A DNA stretch of 64,000 bases from Hydrogenophaga taeniospiralis (GTDB lineage: Bacteria; Pseudomonadota; Gammaproteobacteria; Burkholderiales; Burkholderiaceae_C), in the NCBI RefSeq assembly GCF_020510445.1, contig NZ_JAHBAG010000001.1:5060501-5124500 (forward strand), read 5' to 3'. Position 1 is the first letter of the stretch, and every line of letters begins with the position of its first letter. This document shows, in pieces, positions 1-8,525 of this stretch. The translations under genes and the position numbers were made by a program. The notes below the pieces were generated by a model, which saw only the letters and a list, made by a program, of their open reading frames with translations, did not search any database and had not been told where the DNA came from.

Positions 1-1072
1 GCGCGGAGACGATGTGCAGCGCCACCGCGCGCGAACGCACCCAGGGCGGCGCGCTGGCCTGGGTGGCGGTGTTGAAGGTGGACATGGTCGCCATCCAGGC
101 CGCGCCGCCCACGGCCATGGCGGCGTACACCAGCCACGGCACGCGCACCCAGGCCGCCACCAGCATGACGGCGGCAAACGCCGCGCAACTGGCGGCCACG
201 ATGCCGTCGAGCCCGAAGCGGGCCCGCACCCGCCCGATCACCAGGCCCGAGGCCACGGCGCCGGTGCCCAGGCAGCCCATGAGCAGGCCGAAACCTTCGG
301 CGCCGGTGCCGAGCTGGCGCTGCGCGATCACCGGCAGCAGCGCCCACAGCGCCGAGCCGGCGGCGCTGAAGGCCATCACGCGCACCAGCTGCGCCAGGAT
401 CATGCGCGAGTGCCAGGCAAAGCGCAGGCCGCTCAGCGTGCCGCCCCAGAGCCGCTCGGCCGGCAGGCTGGAAGGCGGGTGCGCTCGCGGCGGCCAGCGG
501 CGGATCGACTCCCACATCACCGCCGTGGTGAACACCGTGACCACGAACACCCAGCCCGCGCCCAGCCGCGCGAACAGCAGACCGGCCAGCGTGGGGCCGA
601 TGGCGCGCGCGGCGTTGTAGGCAATGCCGATGGCGGTGATGGCCTGCGGCCACTCGTCGCGCGGCACCGGGTCGATCACCGAGGAGTTCCAGGCCGGCGT
701 GAGCACGGCCGTGCAGCAGCCGCAGACGAACACCAGAAACAGCACCGAGGCCGGCCCACCCCAACCGCCCAGCACCAGCGCGGCCAGCAGGGCACAGGCG
801 CCCACCTGCGCCATCAGCGCGCCCGAGATCAGGCGGCGCCGGTCGGTGGTGTCGGCCAGCACGCCCGCCGGCAGCGCCAGCAGGAACATGGGCAGGAACA
901 CCGCGGTTTGCACCAGCGCGGCCAGAAACGACGAGCCGGTGAGCTCGACCATGAGCCAGGCCGCGGCCATGGTCTGCATGCCCGCGCCAATGAAAAAGAC
1001 CCCGCCACACACCCAGAGCCCCCGAAAAGCGGGTTGTCGCAAAGGACTCCAGATCGAGTGGGATGTGACCAT
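1..1072 (-). CDS. MFS transporter, N-terminal part (cut by window edge)
   Basis: Reading the minus strand from ATG at 1072 gives an open frame of 357 residues running off the window. It begins MVTSHSIWSPLR and has repeated hydrophobic helices. The loop between helices 2 and 3 reads GVLADTTDRRR, the MFS motif A pattern (G-x-L-A-D-x3-R-R). The closest known style is the EntS/DUF894 (MFS_3) group of 12-helix inner-membrane exporters. Substrate cannot be told from sequence. It is divergent from the toxin-antitoxin pair. The long plus-strand open frames over this stretch are shadows, since they are Arg/Pro/His-rich and show no family pattern. Confidence 0.85.
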   Translation of the reverse strand, partial: MVTSHSIWSPLRQPAFRGLWVCGGVFFIGAGMQTMAAAWLMVELTGSSFLAALVQTAVFLPMFLLALPAGVLADTTDRRRLISGALMAQVGACALLAALVLGGWGGPASVLFLVFVCGCCTAVLTPAWNSSVIDPVPRDEWPQAITAIGIAYNAARAIGPTLAGLLFARLGAGWVFVVTVFTTAVMWESIRRWPPRAHPPSSLPAERLWGGTLSGLRFAWHSRMILAQLVRVMAFSAAGSALWALLPVIAQRQLGTGAEGFGLLMGCLGTGAVASGLVIGRVRARFGLDGIVAASCAAFAAVMLVAAWVRVPWLVYAAMAVGGAAWMATMSTFNTATQASAPPWVRSRAVALHIVSA

Positions 1073-1140
1073 CGGGTCAGTATGCCGGAGCGGCCTGGGA
1101 AGGCGGCTGCACGAGGTTATTGCGGTGGGTTTGCCTCATT

Positions 1141-1182
1141 TTGCGAGTTGACTTCACTTTGACTATAGTGACATCATTGATG
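1141..1182 (+). promoter_or_regulatory. Promoter and likely autoregulatory operator of the toxin-antitoxin pair
   Basis: TTGCGA at 1141-1146 and TATAGT at 1164-1169 are separated by 17 bases, a plausible sigma-70 promoter. The 8-base palindrome ACTATAGT (1162-1169) overlaps the -10 element, and a second palindrome, CATCA-T-TGATG (1172-1182), lies just after it. Ribbon-helix-helix antitoxins usually bind such paired palindromes in their own promoter. The ribosome site AGGAG is at 1191-1195, 8 bases before the antitoxin ATG. Confidence 0.55.
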
Positions 1183-1203
1183 CCAATTGCAGGAGATGAA
1201 GTC

Positions 1204-1461
1204 ATGGCAGTCGTTACCGTCAGAAATCTGCCCGACGAGGTGCACCGCGCGCTTCGTGTGCGGGCGGCCCATCATGGCCACAGCACCGAGGCTGAAATCC
1301 GCGACATTCTGGAAGCTGCCGCTCGGCCACCGGAGCGTATCAAGCTCGGTTCTTTGCTGGCCTCTATCGCCCGTGAAGCGGGGGGGCTGACCGACACGGA
1401 AGCGGAGCAGTTCAACCAACTCCGCGACAAGACCCCGGCCGAGCCGATGAGGTTTGAATGA
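1204..1461 (+). CDS. Ribbon-helix-helix antitoxin, FitA/VapB-like
   Basis: 85 residues. The N-terminus MAVVTVRNLPDEVHRALRVR, followed by a helix ending near residue 40, is the FitA-type ribbon-helix-helix DNA-binding fold (beta strand TVRNLP, then two helices). The C-terminal tail (about 45-85) would wrap the toxin. The start at 1204 is preferred over an upstream in-frame ATG at 1120 because it has AGGAG at the right distance and the fold begins immediately. The stop overlaps the toxin start (ATGA), typical of translational coupling. Likely role: neutralise the PIN toxin and repress the shared promoter. Confidence 0.85.
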   Translation: MAVVTVRNLPDEVHRALRVRAAHHGHSTEAEIRDILEAAARPPERIKLGSLLASIAREAGGLTDTEAEQFNQLRDKTPAEPMRFE

Positions 1462-1877
1462 TCCTCATCGACACCAACGTGATTTCCGAATCGTGGAAGC
1501 TCGCGCCCGATGCGCGTGTGCTGGCATGGCTCGATGCTCAGACGATAGAAACGCTGTACCTGTCCGCCGTGACCGTGGCGGAACTGCGCTTTGGCTTGGC
1601 GGCGATGCCGGCAGGCAAACGGCGCACGGTCTATCTGGATCGCCTGGAGCGAGACGTATTGCCGGCCTTCACGGGGCGCGTTCTTCCCTTCGACCTGGAT
1701 GCCTCACAGGCCTACGCAGACCTGATGTCGCAGGCGAGGGCGGCAGGAAGGGCAATAGGCATGGCGGACGGCTATATCGCCGCGACGGCGGCAGCACGTG
1801 GGCTCATGGTTGCCACACGCGATACGCGTCCTTTCGAGGCTGCAGGGCTGAGCATCATCAACCCTTGGGAGGCGTAG
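1458..1877 (+). CDS. PIN-domain toxin RNase, FitB/VapC-like
   Basis: 139 residues, normal for a VapC/FitB PIN nuclease. The acidic metal-binding residues are visible: D5 in LIDTNV, E42 in VAELRFG, D104 in MADGYIAATA and D122 in ATRDTRPF. Family proteins cut RNA, often tRNA or rRNA, when the antitoxin is lost. It overlaps the antitoxin gene by 4 bases. All catalytic residues are present, so it is probably active. A small hairpin (CCGCG-cttt-CGCGG) follows the stop and lies between it and the convergent response regulator. Confidence 0.88.
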   Translation: MILIDTNVISESWKLAPDARVLAWLDAQTIETLYLSAVTVAELRFGLAAMPAGKRRTVYLDRLERDVLPAFTGRVLPFDLDASQAYADLMSQARAAGRAIGMADGYIAATAAARGLMVATRDTRPFEAAGLSIINPWEA

Positions 1878-1900
1878 CCGCGCTTTCGCGGTGCGCATCC

Positions 1901-2530
1901 TCAAACCAGGCTGTTGCGGATCGCGTAGACCGTCAGTTCCGCGTTGTTGCTCATGTGCAGTTTCTCCAGCACCCGCGCGCGGTACACGCTCACGGTCTTG
2001 GGGCTGAGCATGAGTTCTTCGGCGATTTCGGAGAGTTTCTTGCCGGTGGCGATCTTCTGCAGGGTCTGCAGTTCGCGCTCGGACAGGCTGGCGTGCAGCT
2101 CTTCGCTTTCGGGCGCGCTGAGGTTGTCCACCAGCATCTGCGCCACGTCGGCGGTGACGTATTTGCGGCCCTGCTGCACGGTGCGCACGGCGTTCACCAG
2201 CTCGGCGGGCTCGCCCGCCTTGTTCAGGTAGCCGCGCGCGCCGGCGCGCAGGCAGCGGATGGCGTACTGGTCTTCCGGGTACATGGAGACCACCAGGGTC
2301 TTGACCGGCGAACCCTCTTCGCGCAGCGCGGCCAGCACTTCCAACCCGCCGCGCCCGGGCATGTTCAGGTCGAGCACCAGCACGTCGCACGGGGTCTTGC
2401 GCAGCAGTTCGCGCAGCTCGGGGTAGCTGCCGGCTTCGCCCACCACCTGGATGTCCACCGCCTCGGCGATGGTGTCGCGGATGCCGCGGCGCACCATCGC
2501 GTGGTCGTCACACAAAATCACCTTGATCAT
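1901..2530 (-). CDS. NarL/FixJ-type response regulator
   Basis: 209 residues: receiver domain at about 1-120 with acidic pair D8/D9, phosphoacceptor D54 in LVLDLNMPG and K near 105 in YLNKAG; LuxR-type helix-turn-helix at about 145-205 (LSERELQTLQKIATGKKLSEIAEEL in the first part). The start chosen is ATG at 2530 (MIKVILCDDH); the longer reading adds 16 unfamily-like residues. It overlaps the upstream kinase gene by 23 bases, so the two form a co-transcribed two-component pair. Targets are unknown. Confidence 0.9.
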   Translation of the reverse strand: MIKVILCDDHAMVRRGIRDTIAEAVDIQVVGEAGSYPELRELLRKTPCDVLVLDLNMPGRGGLEVLAALREEGSPVKTLVVSMYPEDQYAIRCLRAGARGYLNKAGEPAELVNAVRTVQQGRKYVTADVAQMLVDNLSAPESEELHASLSERELQTLQKIATGKKLSEIAEELMLSPKTVSVYRARVLEKLHMSNNAELTVYAIRNSLV

Positions 2531-3662
2531 GGCCGTCCTCCTTGTCAGCATCTGCATTGTCGGGGTTCGTCGATGCACGCAGCGGCACCGACAGGATCAC
2601 CGAGGTGCCGCGCGGGGAAGAACTCACGTCGAGCCAGCCGCCCACCTTTTCGGCGCGCTCCTTGAGCCCGAGCAGACCAAACGACTTGGCCTTGCGCAGC
2701 GCCTCGGGGCCCATGCCCCGCCCGTTGTCTTTCACTTCCAGGGTCAACACCCCTTCGCGGTCGTTCAGGTCGATGTCGACCGCGCTGGCCTGCGCGTGCT
2801 TGCTGACGTTGGTCAGGGCTTCCTGCGCGGTGCGGTAGGCCACCAGCTGCACCTCGCGCGGCACATCGATGAATTCGGACGAGCGGCGCACCAGCACACG
2901 ATGGCCGGTGCGCCGCTCGAAGCTCGACGCCAGCCACTGCACCGCCGCCACCAGCCCCTGGTCGAGGATGGGCGGGCGCAGGTTCATCATGATGCGCTGG
3001 CTCGCGCCCAGCGCGTGCTGCAACATCTCCAGCGCGTTGTTCACGTGGGCGCTCATCTCCTCGTCGGCCACGCGGCGCCCGACCCAGGCCAGGTCGAGCT
3101 TCACGGCGGCGAGGGCGCCGCCGATGTCGTCGTGGATCTCGCGGGCGATGTCGGCGCGCTCCTGTTCGATGCTGGTCTGCAGGTGTTCGGCGAGCTCGGC
3201 CAGCCGGTGGCGCGAGTCGGCCAGCTCGGCGTCGGCGCGGGCCTTGGCGCGGCGGGTCTCGCTCACTTCCAGGGCGCGCTCGATCACGTGCGACAGCCGG
3301 TGCATGCTGTCCTTGAGCAGGTAGTCGCTCACGCCGCGGTGCATGGCCTCGACCGCGGCGGCCTCGCCAATGGCGCCTGAGAGGATCACGAACGGAAGCT
3401 CGCTGTGGCAGGCCCGGGCCACGTCCCAGGCGTCCAGGCCGGTGAAACCGGGCAGGTGGTAGTCGGCCAGCACGATGTCGTGGCGCCCGTCGGCCAGCTC
3501 CCGGCGGAAATCGTCGAGCGAGTCCACCAGGGTGAGCTCGCAGGGCATCTGACTGCGCTGCAGGGCGAACTTGACCAGAGCGTGGTCCACCCGCGAGTCC
3601 TCCAGATGCAGGATGCGGACCGGGGACTTGTCCAAGGGATCGGGGGCGGGCGCTGCGTTCAT
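2508..3662 (-). CDS. Receiver-histidine kinase (NarX-type HisKA_3)
   Basis: 384 residues, cytoplasmic, with no membrane segment seen. An N-terminal receiver domain (about 15-135, D67 in LADYHLPG) is followed by a short coiled linker, a HisKA_3 dimerisation domain with H177 in AREIHDDIGG, and a HATPase domain with the N-box in AQEALTNVSKHA and G-box DNGRGMG. An input receiver placed before the kinase means another kinase or phosphotransfer protein may feed it. Start ATG 3662 was chosen because the upstream extension is not family-like. It probably phosphorylates the regulator that overlaps its 3' end. Confidence 0.88.
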   Translation of the reverse strand: MNAAPAPDPLDKSPVRILHLEDSRVDHALVKFALQRSQMPCELTLVDSLDDFRRELADGRHDIVLADYHLPGFTGLDAWDVARACHSELPFVILSGAIGEAAAVEAMHRGVSDYLLKDSMHRLSHVIERALEVSETRRAKARADAELADSRHRLAELAEHLQTSIEQERADIAREIHDDIGGALAAVKLDLAWVGRRVADEEMSAHVNNALEMLQHALGASQRIMMNLRPPILDQGLVAAVQWLASSFERRTGHRVLVRRSSEFIDVPREVQLVAYRTAQEALTNVSKHAQASAVDIDLNDREGVLTLEVKDNGRGMGPEALRKAKSFGLLGLKERAEKVGGWLDVSSSPRGTSVILSVPLRASTNPDNADADKEDGHDQGDFV

Positions 3663-3734
3663 GGTGAGAGGGGTTGGACGCCTTGAATAAAGCACGCCGT
3701 GCTGGGACGCGTGGACAACGCCACGAAATGGCGC

Positions 3735-3761
3735 TGAATTCGGCCCGTTATCTGCCGATAC
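3735..3761 (+). promoter_or_regulatory. Possible sigma-28 promoter before the chemotaxis operon
   Basis: GCCGATAC at 3754-3761 matches 7 of 8 bases of the FliA -10 element GCCGATAA. The -35 position 11 bases upstream (TGAATTCG) is a weak match. It lies about 70 bases before the CheZ-like gene. Confidence 0.3.
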
Positions 3762-3829
3762 AGAGGATCACAGGTCGGGAAAATTGTAATGCCCGCCCTT
3801 CCACCGCCAGGCCACACCTCGCCCACACC

Positions 3830-4273
3830 ATGGACCAACCGACGATGCCACAGCCCCAGCCGTCCGTCTCGCTGCCCGTGAGTCTGGTGGCCGATGTGCA
3901 GGACGCCCTGCTCATGGCCATGACCGATCTGCAACGCCTTGAGGGCCTGCTGGACCACGCCACGGGCAATCTGCTGGAGCGTTTCGGCTCCGCCAACCAC
4001 GCGCTGGCCCACCTCGCGCGCCACGACGACGAGGACCTCCACCGCATCCGCCACAGCCTGCACCAGGCCGTGACCGAACTGCAGTTCCACGACATGGCGA
4101 CCCAGCTGCTGGTGCACACCGGCAAGATTCTTCAGGGCTGCGCCTGGAAGCTGGCCGACGAAACCATGGAACCGGAAGAAGGCGAGCTGCCGATATGCCT
4201 GGACCCGGTGCCCGAGCGCCCCAGCCCGGTGACGCAAAGCGAGATGGACGCGGGTTCCATCGAATTGTTCTGA
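3830..4273 (+). CDS. CheZ-like chemotaxis phosphatase candidate
   Basis: 147 residues, mostly helical, first gene of the chemotaxis operon. The segment ELQFHDMATQLL has the D-x3-Q spacing of the CheZ catalytic pair (D143/Q147 in E. coli CheZ, in QDFQDLTGQ), preceded by a long amphipathic helix (about 25-85). This is much shorter than E. coli CheZ (214 residues) and no CheY-binding C-terminal tail is obvious. Start ATG 3830 (MDQPTMPQ) is preferred to an in-frame start at 3674 inside the divergent promoter region. Its place before cheY fits CheY-P dephosphorylation, but the function is inferred. Confidence 0.6.
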   Translation: MDQPTMPQPQPSVSLPVSLVADVQDALLMAMTDLQRLEGLLDHATGNLLERFGSANHALAHLARHDDEDLHRIRHSLHQAVTELQFHDMATQLLVHTGKILQGCAWKLADETMEPEEGELPICLDPVPERPSPVTQSEMDAGSIELF

Positions 4274-4284
4274 CGATGCGCTGT

Positions 4285-4311
4285 TCAAGCCCACCCTCTT
4301 TCTGTCGATAT
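4285..4311 (+). promoter_or_regulatory. Possible sigma-28 promoter before cheY
   Basis: TCAAGCCC at 4285-4292, an 11-base spacer, and GTCGATAT at 4304-4311. The TCAAG start is the form usual in Pseudomonas and betaproteobacterial FliA promoters. The -10 has two mismatches to GCCGATAA. It lies 24 bases before the cheY ATG. Confidence 0.4.
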
Positions 4312-4334
4312 CTGTTCGAAACACGGAGTACTCC

Positions 4335-4697
4335 ATGCAATCGATTCTTGCCGTAGACGACTCGGCCTCCATGCGAAAAATGGTGTCGTTCACCCTGACT
4401 GGCGCGGGTTTTCACGTGGTGGAAGCGGTGGACGGGCAGGACGCGCTGGAGAAGGCCCAGACCCACGCCATCGACCTGGTGCTGACCGACCAGAACATGC
4501 CGCGCCTGGACGGCCTGGGGCTCACGCGCCGGTTGCGCGAGCACCCCAAGTTCAAGAACACCCCCATCCTGATCCTGACCACCGAGTCGAGCGATCTGAT
4601 GAAGCAGGCCGGGCGCAGCGCCGGCGCCACCGGATGGCTGGTCAAGCCGTTCGATCCGGGCCGCCTGATCGAGGTCATCCAGAAAGTCATCCGCTGA
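4335..4697 (+). CDS. cheY: Chemotaxis response regulator CheY-like
   Basis: 120 residues, a single receiver domain. D8/D9 (AVDDS), phosphoacceptor D52 (LTDQNMP), T/S near 82 (LTTESS) and K near 104 (LVKPFD) are all present. No output domain, so it acts by protein contact, either with the flagellar motor switch or as a phosphate sink for CheA. It sits directly between the CheZ-like gene and cheA. The start has an upstream GGAG. Confidence 0.9.
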   Translation: MQSILAVDDSASMRKMVSFTLTGAGFHVVEAVDGQDALEKAQTHAIDLVLTDQNMPRLDGLGLTRRLREHPKFKNTPILILTTESSDLMKQAGRSAGATGWLVKPFDPGRLIEVIQKVIR

Positions 4698-4743
4698 ACA
4701 GTCGCCCCACGAGCGCACACGCCACACAGGCAAGGAGTCCCCC

Positions 4744-6879
4744 ATGGGTGAAATGATGAACGACGGCCAACACCTCGGTGACAACATCGACCTGAGCCAG
4801 TTCTACCAGATCTTTTTTGAAGAGGCCGGCGAAAACCTGGACCAGATGGAGCAGATGCTGCTGCAGCTGGACCTGGAGCAGGCCGACGACGAGGAGCTCA
4901 ACGCGATCTTCCGCTGCGCCCACTCCATCAAGGGCGGCGGCGCCACCTTCGGCTTTGCCGACGTGGCCGAACTCACGCACCAGATGGAGTCGCTGCTGGA
5001 CAAGCTGCGCCGCCACGAGCTCCAGCCCAACGCGGCGATGGTGGACGTGCTGCTCGAATCGTCCGACGCGCTGCGCCTGCTGCTGGCACGCCACCAGGGC
5101 CGCAGCACCGATTCCCCGCCGACCGACGCGCTGGTGGCCCGCATCGCCGTGCTGGCGCAGGGCGAGGTGGAATCGGAGCTGGTGGCCCCGCCCGCCGCGG
5201 CGCCCGCGCCCAGCGCCGCCCCCGCCATTGCCATCGCGCCCCCGCCCGCCGCCGCCCCGGCAGCACGCAAGGCCGCCCCGGCCACGCGCGAGCTGGAGAT
5301 CCACATCGGCCCGCTGGAGAACCCGAGCGAGGCCGACTGCATCGCCGAGCTGTTCCGCGACATCCCGGGCCTGGGCGAGATCAGCCCCCTGCCCTGCGAC
5401 CAGAAAGACCGCCGCATCTTCCGCGCGCTCACCACGGCCAGCGACACCGACCTGCTCGACCTGTTCACCTTCCATGTGAGCAAGGAGCAGATCCAGATCG
5501 TCGATCCGGCCGCGATCCTGGCGGCCCAGTCGGCCGCTCCCGTGGCGGGCGGCGAAGGCACGGCCTTCGGCTTCTTCGAGGGTTCCCCGGGCTCGCCCCC
5601 GCCGAGCGCACCCGCCCAGCCGCTCGAAGCGGGTGGCACGCCCTCGGCCAGCGCCGCCCCGGCCAAGGCGGCCCCCAAGGCCGATGCCCGCGCCGCCCCC
5701 AGCACGGCCCAGCTCGAATCGAGCACGCTGCGCGTCTCGGTGAGCAAGGTGGACCAGCTCATCAACCTGGTGGGCGAACTCGTCATCACCCAGGCCATGC
5801 TGGCGCAAAAGAGCCGCGAGCTCGACAGCACCGCCAACCAGCCCCTGCTGGCCGGCCTGGCCGACCTGGACCGCAACACCCGCGATCTGCAGGAAGCGGT
5901 GATGTCGATCCGAATGATCCCGATGTCGGTGGTGTTCAACCGCTTTCCGCGCATGCTGCGCGATCTGGCGGGCAAGCTGGGCCGCAAGGTCGAGCTGATC
6001 ACCCACGGCGAAGCGACCGAGCTCGACAAGGGCCTGATCGAGAAGATCACCGACCCGCTGACGCACCTGATCCGCAACAGCTGCGACCACGGCATCGAAC
6101 CGCCCGAGGAGCGGCTGGCCAAGGGCAAGACCGAACACGGCACCATCACGCTCTCGGCGTCCCACCAGGGCGGCTCGATCCTGATCGAGGTGCGCGACGA
6201 CGGCAAGGGCCTCTCGCGCCAGAAGCTGCTGCAGAAGGCGCGCGAAAAAGGCATGGACGCGCCCGATTCGCTGAGCGACCCCGAGGTCTGGGGCCTGATC
6301 CTCGCGCCGGGCTTCTCCACCGCCGAGGTCGTCACCGACGTGTCGGGCCGTGGCGTGGGCATGGACGTGGTCAAGAAGAACATCGCCTCGCTGGGCGGCA
6401 CGGTGGAGATCGACTCCGCCGAGGGCTACGGCATGAGCGTGAAGGTGCGCCTGCCGCTCACGCTGGCCATCATGGATGGCATGACGGTGCGCGTGAGCGA
6501 CGAGGTCTACATCCTGCCGCTGTCGTCGGTGATCGAGTCGTTCCAGATCAACCCGAAGGACATCAACACCGTGGCCCAGGGCGCGCAGCTGGTGAAGGTG
6601 CGCGACGAGTACATGCCGGTGATCGAGCTGGAGCGGGTGTTCCAGGTGCCGCGTTTCGAATACAACGCGGCCAGCCCGATCATGGTGGTGGTGGAGGCCG
6701 ATGGCGCGCGAGTGGCGCTCATGGTGGACGAGCTGCTCGGGCAGCAGCAGGTGGTGATCAAGAACCTGGAGTCCAACTACCGCAAGGTGCCCAACATCTC
6801 GGGCGCCACCATCCTGGGCGACGGCAAGGTCGCGCTGATCCTCGACACCTCCGGCCTGGTGAGGCGCTCACGCCACTGA
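4744..6879 (+). CDS. cheA: Chemotaxis histidine kinase CheA
   Basis: 711 residues (E. coli CheA is 654). Domains in order: HPt with H60 in FRCAHSIKGGGATFGF; Ala/Pro-rich linker about 145-180; a small alpha/beta segment about 183-255 (from ATRELEIHIGPL) in the place of P2; second Ala-rich linker; P3 dimerisation about 325-400; HATPase with N-box LTHLIRNSCDHG near 445 and G-box DDGKGLS near 482; CheW-like regulatory domain about 575-705. It phosphorylates CheY and CheB. No cheW lies nearby, so the coupling protein must be encoded elsewhere. Confidence 0.95.
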   Translation: MGEMMNDGQHLGDNIDLSQFYQIFFEEAGENLDQMEQMLLQLDLEQADDEELNAIFRCAHSIKGGGATFGFADVAELTHQMESLLDKLRRHELQPNAAMVDVLLESSDALRLLLARHQGRSTDSPPTDALVARIAVLAQGEVESELVAPPAAAPAPSAAPAIAIAPPPAAAPAARKAAPATRELEIHIGPLENPSEADCIAELFRDIPGLGEISPLPCDQKDRRIFRALTTASDTDLLDLFTFHVSKEQIQIVDPAAILAAQSAAPVAGGEGTAFGFFEGSPGSPPPSAPAQPLEAGGTPSASAAPAKAAPKADARAAPSTAQLESSTLRVSVSKVDQLINLVGELVITQAMLAQKSRELDSTANQPLLAGLADLDRNTRDLQEAVMSIRMIPMSVVFNRFPRMLRDLAGKLGRKVELITHGEATELDKGLIEKITDPLTHLIRNSCDHGIEPPEERLAKGKTEHGTITLSASHQGGSILIEVRDDGKGLSRQKLLQKAREKGMDAPDSLSDPEVWGLILAPGFSTAEVVTDVSGRGVGMDVVKKNIASLGGTVEIDSAEGYGMSVKVRLPLTLAIMDGMTVRVSDEVYILPLSSVIESFQINPKDINTVAQGAQLVKVRDEYMPVIELERVFQVPRFEYNAASPIMVVVEADGARVALMVDELLGQQQVVIKNLESNYRKVPNISGATILGDGKVALILDTSGLVRRSRH

Positions 6880-6931
6880 ACCCCTCTCGCGGGCTCCTGG
6901 CCCGCGCCCAACCCACCGGTCAGGACACCCC

Positions 6932-7810
6932 ATGCTGCAGCAGACGACCCTCCCCCGCCGTGCTCCCGTTGTGCTGCCGGCCCCTCAAGAAGAAGGCCCG
7001 CTGGCCCAGGGGCGCGAGTTCGTCTGGACCGACGGCGACTTCACGCGCATCAAGGCCCTGATCTACAAACGCGCCGGCATCAGCCTGCACGACGGCAAAC
7101 ACGCCATGGTGTACAGCCGCGTCTCGCGCCGCCTGCGCGACACCGGCCACACCAGCTTCAAGGCCTACCTGGACTGGCTGGAGCAGCACGACGGCCCCGA
7201 GTGGCAGGAGTTCATCAACGCGCTGACCACCAACCTCACCGCCTTCTTCCGCGAGCAGCACCACTTCACCATCCTGGACGAGCTGATGCGCGCGCGGCGC
7301 GGGCACGACTGGCGCATCTGGTGCTCGGCGGCCTCCACCGGTGAAGAGCCCTACTCCATCGCCATGACCGCCACCGAAGCCCTGGGGTCGGGCGGATCGT
7401 TCCACCTGGTCAACAGCGACATCGACACCAAGGTGCTGGCCACCGCCGCGCAGGGGGTCTACAAGAGCGACGGCGTCAAGGGCCTGAGCCCCGAGCGCCT
7501 GCAGCGCTTCTTCATGCGCGGCAAGGGCGGCAACGCTGGCCTGATGCGCGTCAAGCCCGAGCTGCAAAAGCACATGGAGTTCCTGAGCGTGAACCTGATC
7601 GAGGAACTGCCGTTCAGCGAGCCCTTCGACATCGTGTTCTGCCGCAACGTGATGATCTATTTCGACGCGGAAACGCAGCGCCGCGTGCTCGAACGCATCC
7701 ACCGCGTGATGAAGCCCGGCGGCATGCTGTTCGTGGGCCACGCCGAGAACTTCAGCGACGCCCGCAAGCACTTCGAACTGCGGGGAAAGACGGTCTATGA
7801 GCGCGTCTGA
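6932..7810 (+). CDS. cheR: Chemotaxis protein methyltransferase CheR
   Basis: 292 residues. Helical N-terminal domain (about 25-95) followed by an AdoMet-binding methyltransferase domain with IWCSAASTGEEPYSIAM near 127-143 and DIVFCRNVMIYFD near 235. It transfers methyl groups to glutamates of chemoreceptors. It overlaps cheD by 14 bases, indicating coupled translation. Confidence 0.95.
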   Translation: MLQQTTLPRRAPVVLPAPQEEGPLAQGREFVWTDGDFTRIKALIYKRAGISLHDGKHAMVYSRVSRRLRDTGHTSFKAYLDWLEQHDGPEWQEFINALTTNLTAFFREQHHFTILDELMRARRGHDWRIWCSAASTGEEPYSIAMTATEALGSGGSFHLVNSDIDTKVLATAAQGVYKSDGVKGLSPERLQRFFMRGKGGNAGLMRVKPELQKHMEFLSVNLIEELPFSEPFDIVFCRNVMIYFDAETQRRVLERIHRVMKPGGMLFVGHAENFSDARKHFELRGKTVYERV

Positions 7811-8513
7811 ATCCGCCATGCCGCAGGCACTCGGCGCGCGCACCGCCCTGGCCCTGCCCAACGCGGGCCTGGTCAGCCGGGTGGGCAGCGTCACCAAGAG
7901 CCCGTCGCTGGACGCGCTCAAGGCCCGGCCGCGCAAACCCGGCGAGGCCGCGTTTTTCTTCCACGACCCGCACTTCGGGCACGACGCGGTCAAGGTGCTG
8001 CCGGGCGAGTACTTCGTGACCGCCGACGACATGCTGATCATGACGGTGCTGGGCTCGTGCATCGCCGCCTGCATCTGGGACCCCCAGGCGCGCGTGGGCG
8101 GCATGAACCACTTCATGCTGCCCGAGGGCGGCGCCGACACCTCGGGCCGCTACGGCTCCTACGCGATGGAACTGCTGATCAACGAGATGATGAAGCTCGG
8201 CGCCCGGCGCGAGAGCATGCAGGCCAAGGTGTTCGGCGGCGGCCAGGTGATGCACAACTTCACCAGCCTGAACGTGGGCGAGCGCAACACCCGGTTCGTG
8301 CTGGACTACCTGCAGACCGAGCGCATCGCCATCGTCTCCAAGGACGTGCTGGACATCCATCCGCGCAAGGTCTGCTACTTCCCCGCCAGCGGCAAGGCCA
8401 TGGTCAAGCGGCTCGCGCATTCGCACCCCGACACCCTCGAAACCCAGGAACGCAAGGGCAGCGCCGCGGTGGTGGCCAAGGCGACTTCTGGTGGCTCAAT
8501 CGATCTCTTCTGA
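7797..8513 (+). CDS. cheD: Chemoreceptor glutamine deamidase CheD
   Basis: 238 residues. The deamidase catalytic pair is visible: C88 in VLGSCIAACIWD and H105 in GGMNHFMLPEG. An N-terminal extension of about 60 residues precedes the usual CheD core. It deamidates receptor glutamines, and in some bacteria binds CheY-P or CheC; no cheC is seen here. The start overlaps the end of cheR. Confidence 0.93.
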   Translation: MSASESAMPQALGARTALALPNAGLVSRVGSVTKSPSLDALKARPRKPGEAAFFFHDPHFGHDAVKVLPGEYFVTADDMLIMTVLGSCIAACIWDPQARVGGMNHFMLPEGGADTSGRYGSYAMELLINEMMKLGARRESMQAKVFGGGQVMHNFTSLNVGERNTRFVLDYLQTERIAIVSKDVLDIHPRKVCYFPASGKAMVKRLAHSHPDTLETQERKGSAAVVAKATSGGSIDLF

Positions 8514-8525
8514 CGAAACACAACC

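Noticed and set aside
12-1162. Several plus-strand open frames at the window start
   Set aside because: They are shadows of the minus-strand MFS gene, whose translation has membrane helices and motif A.
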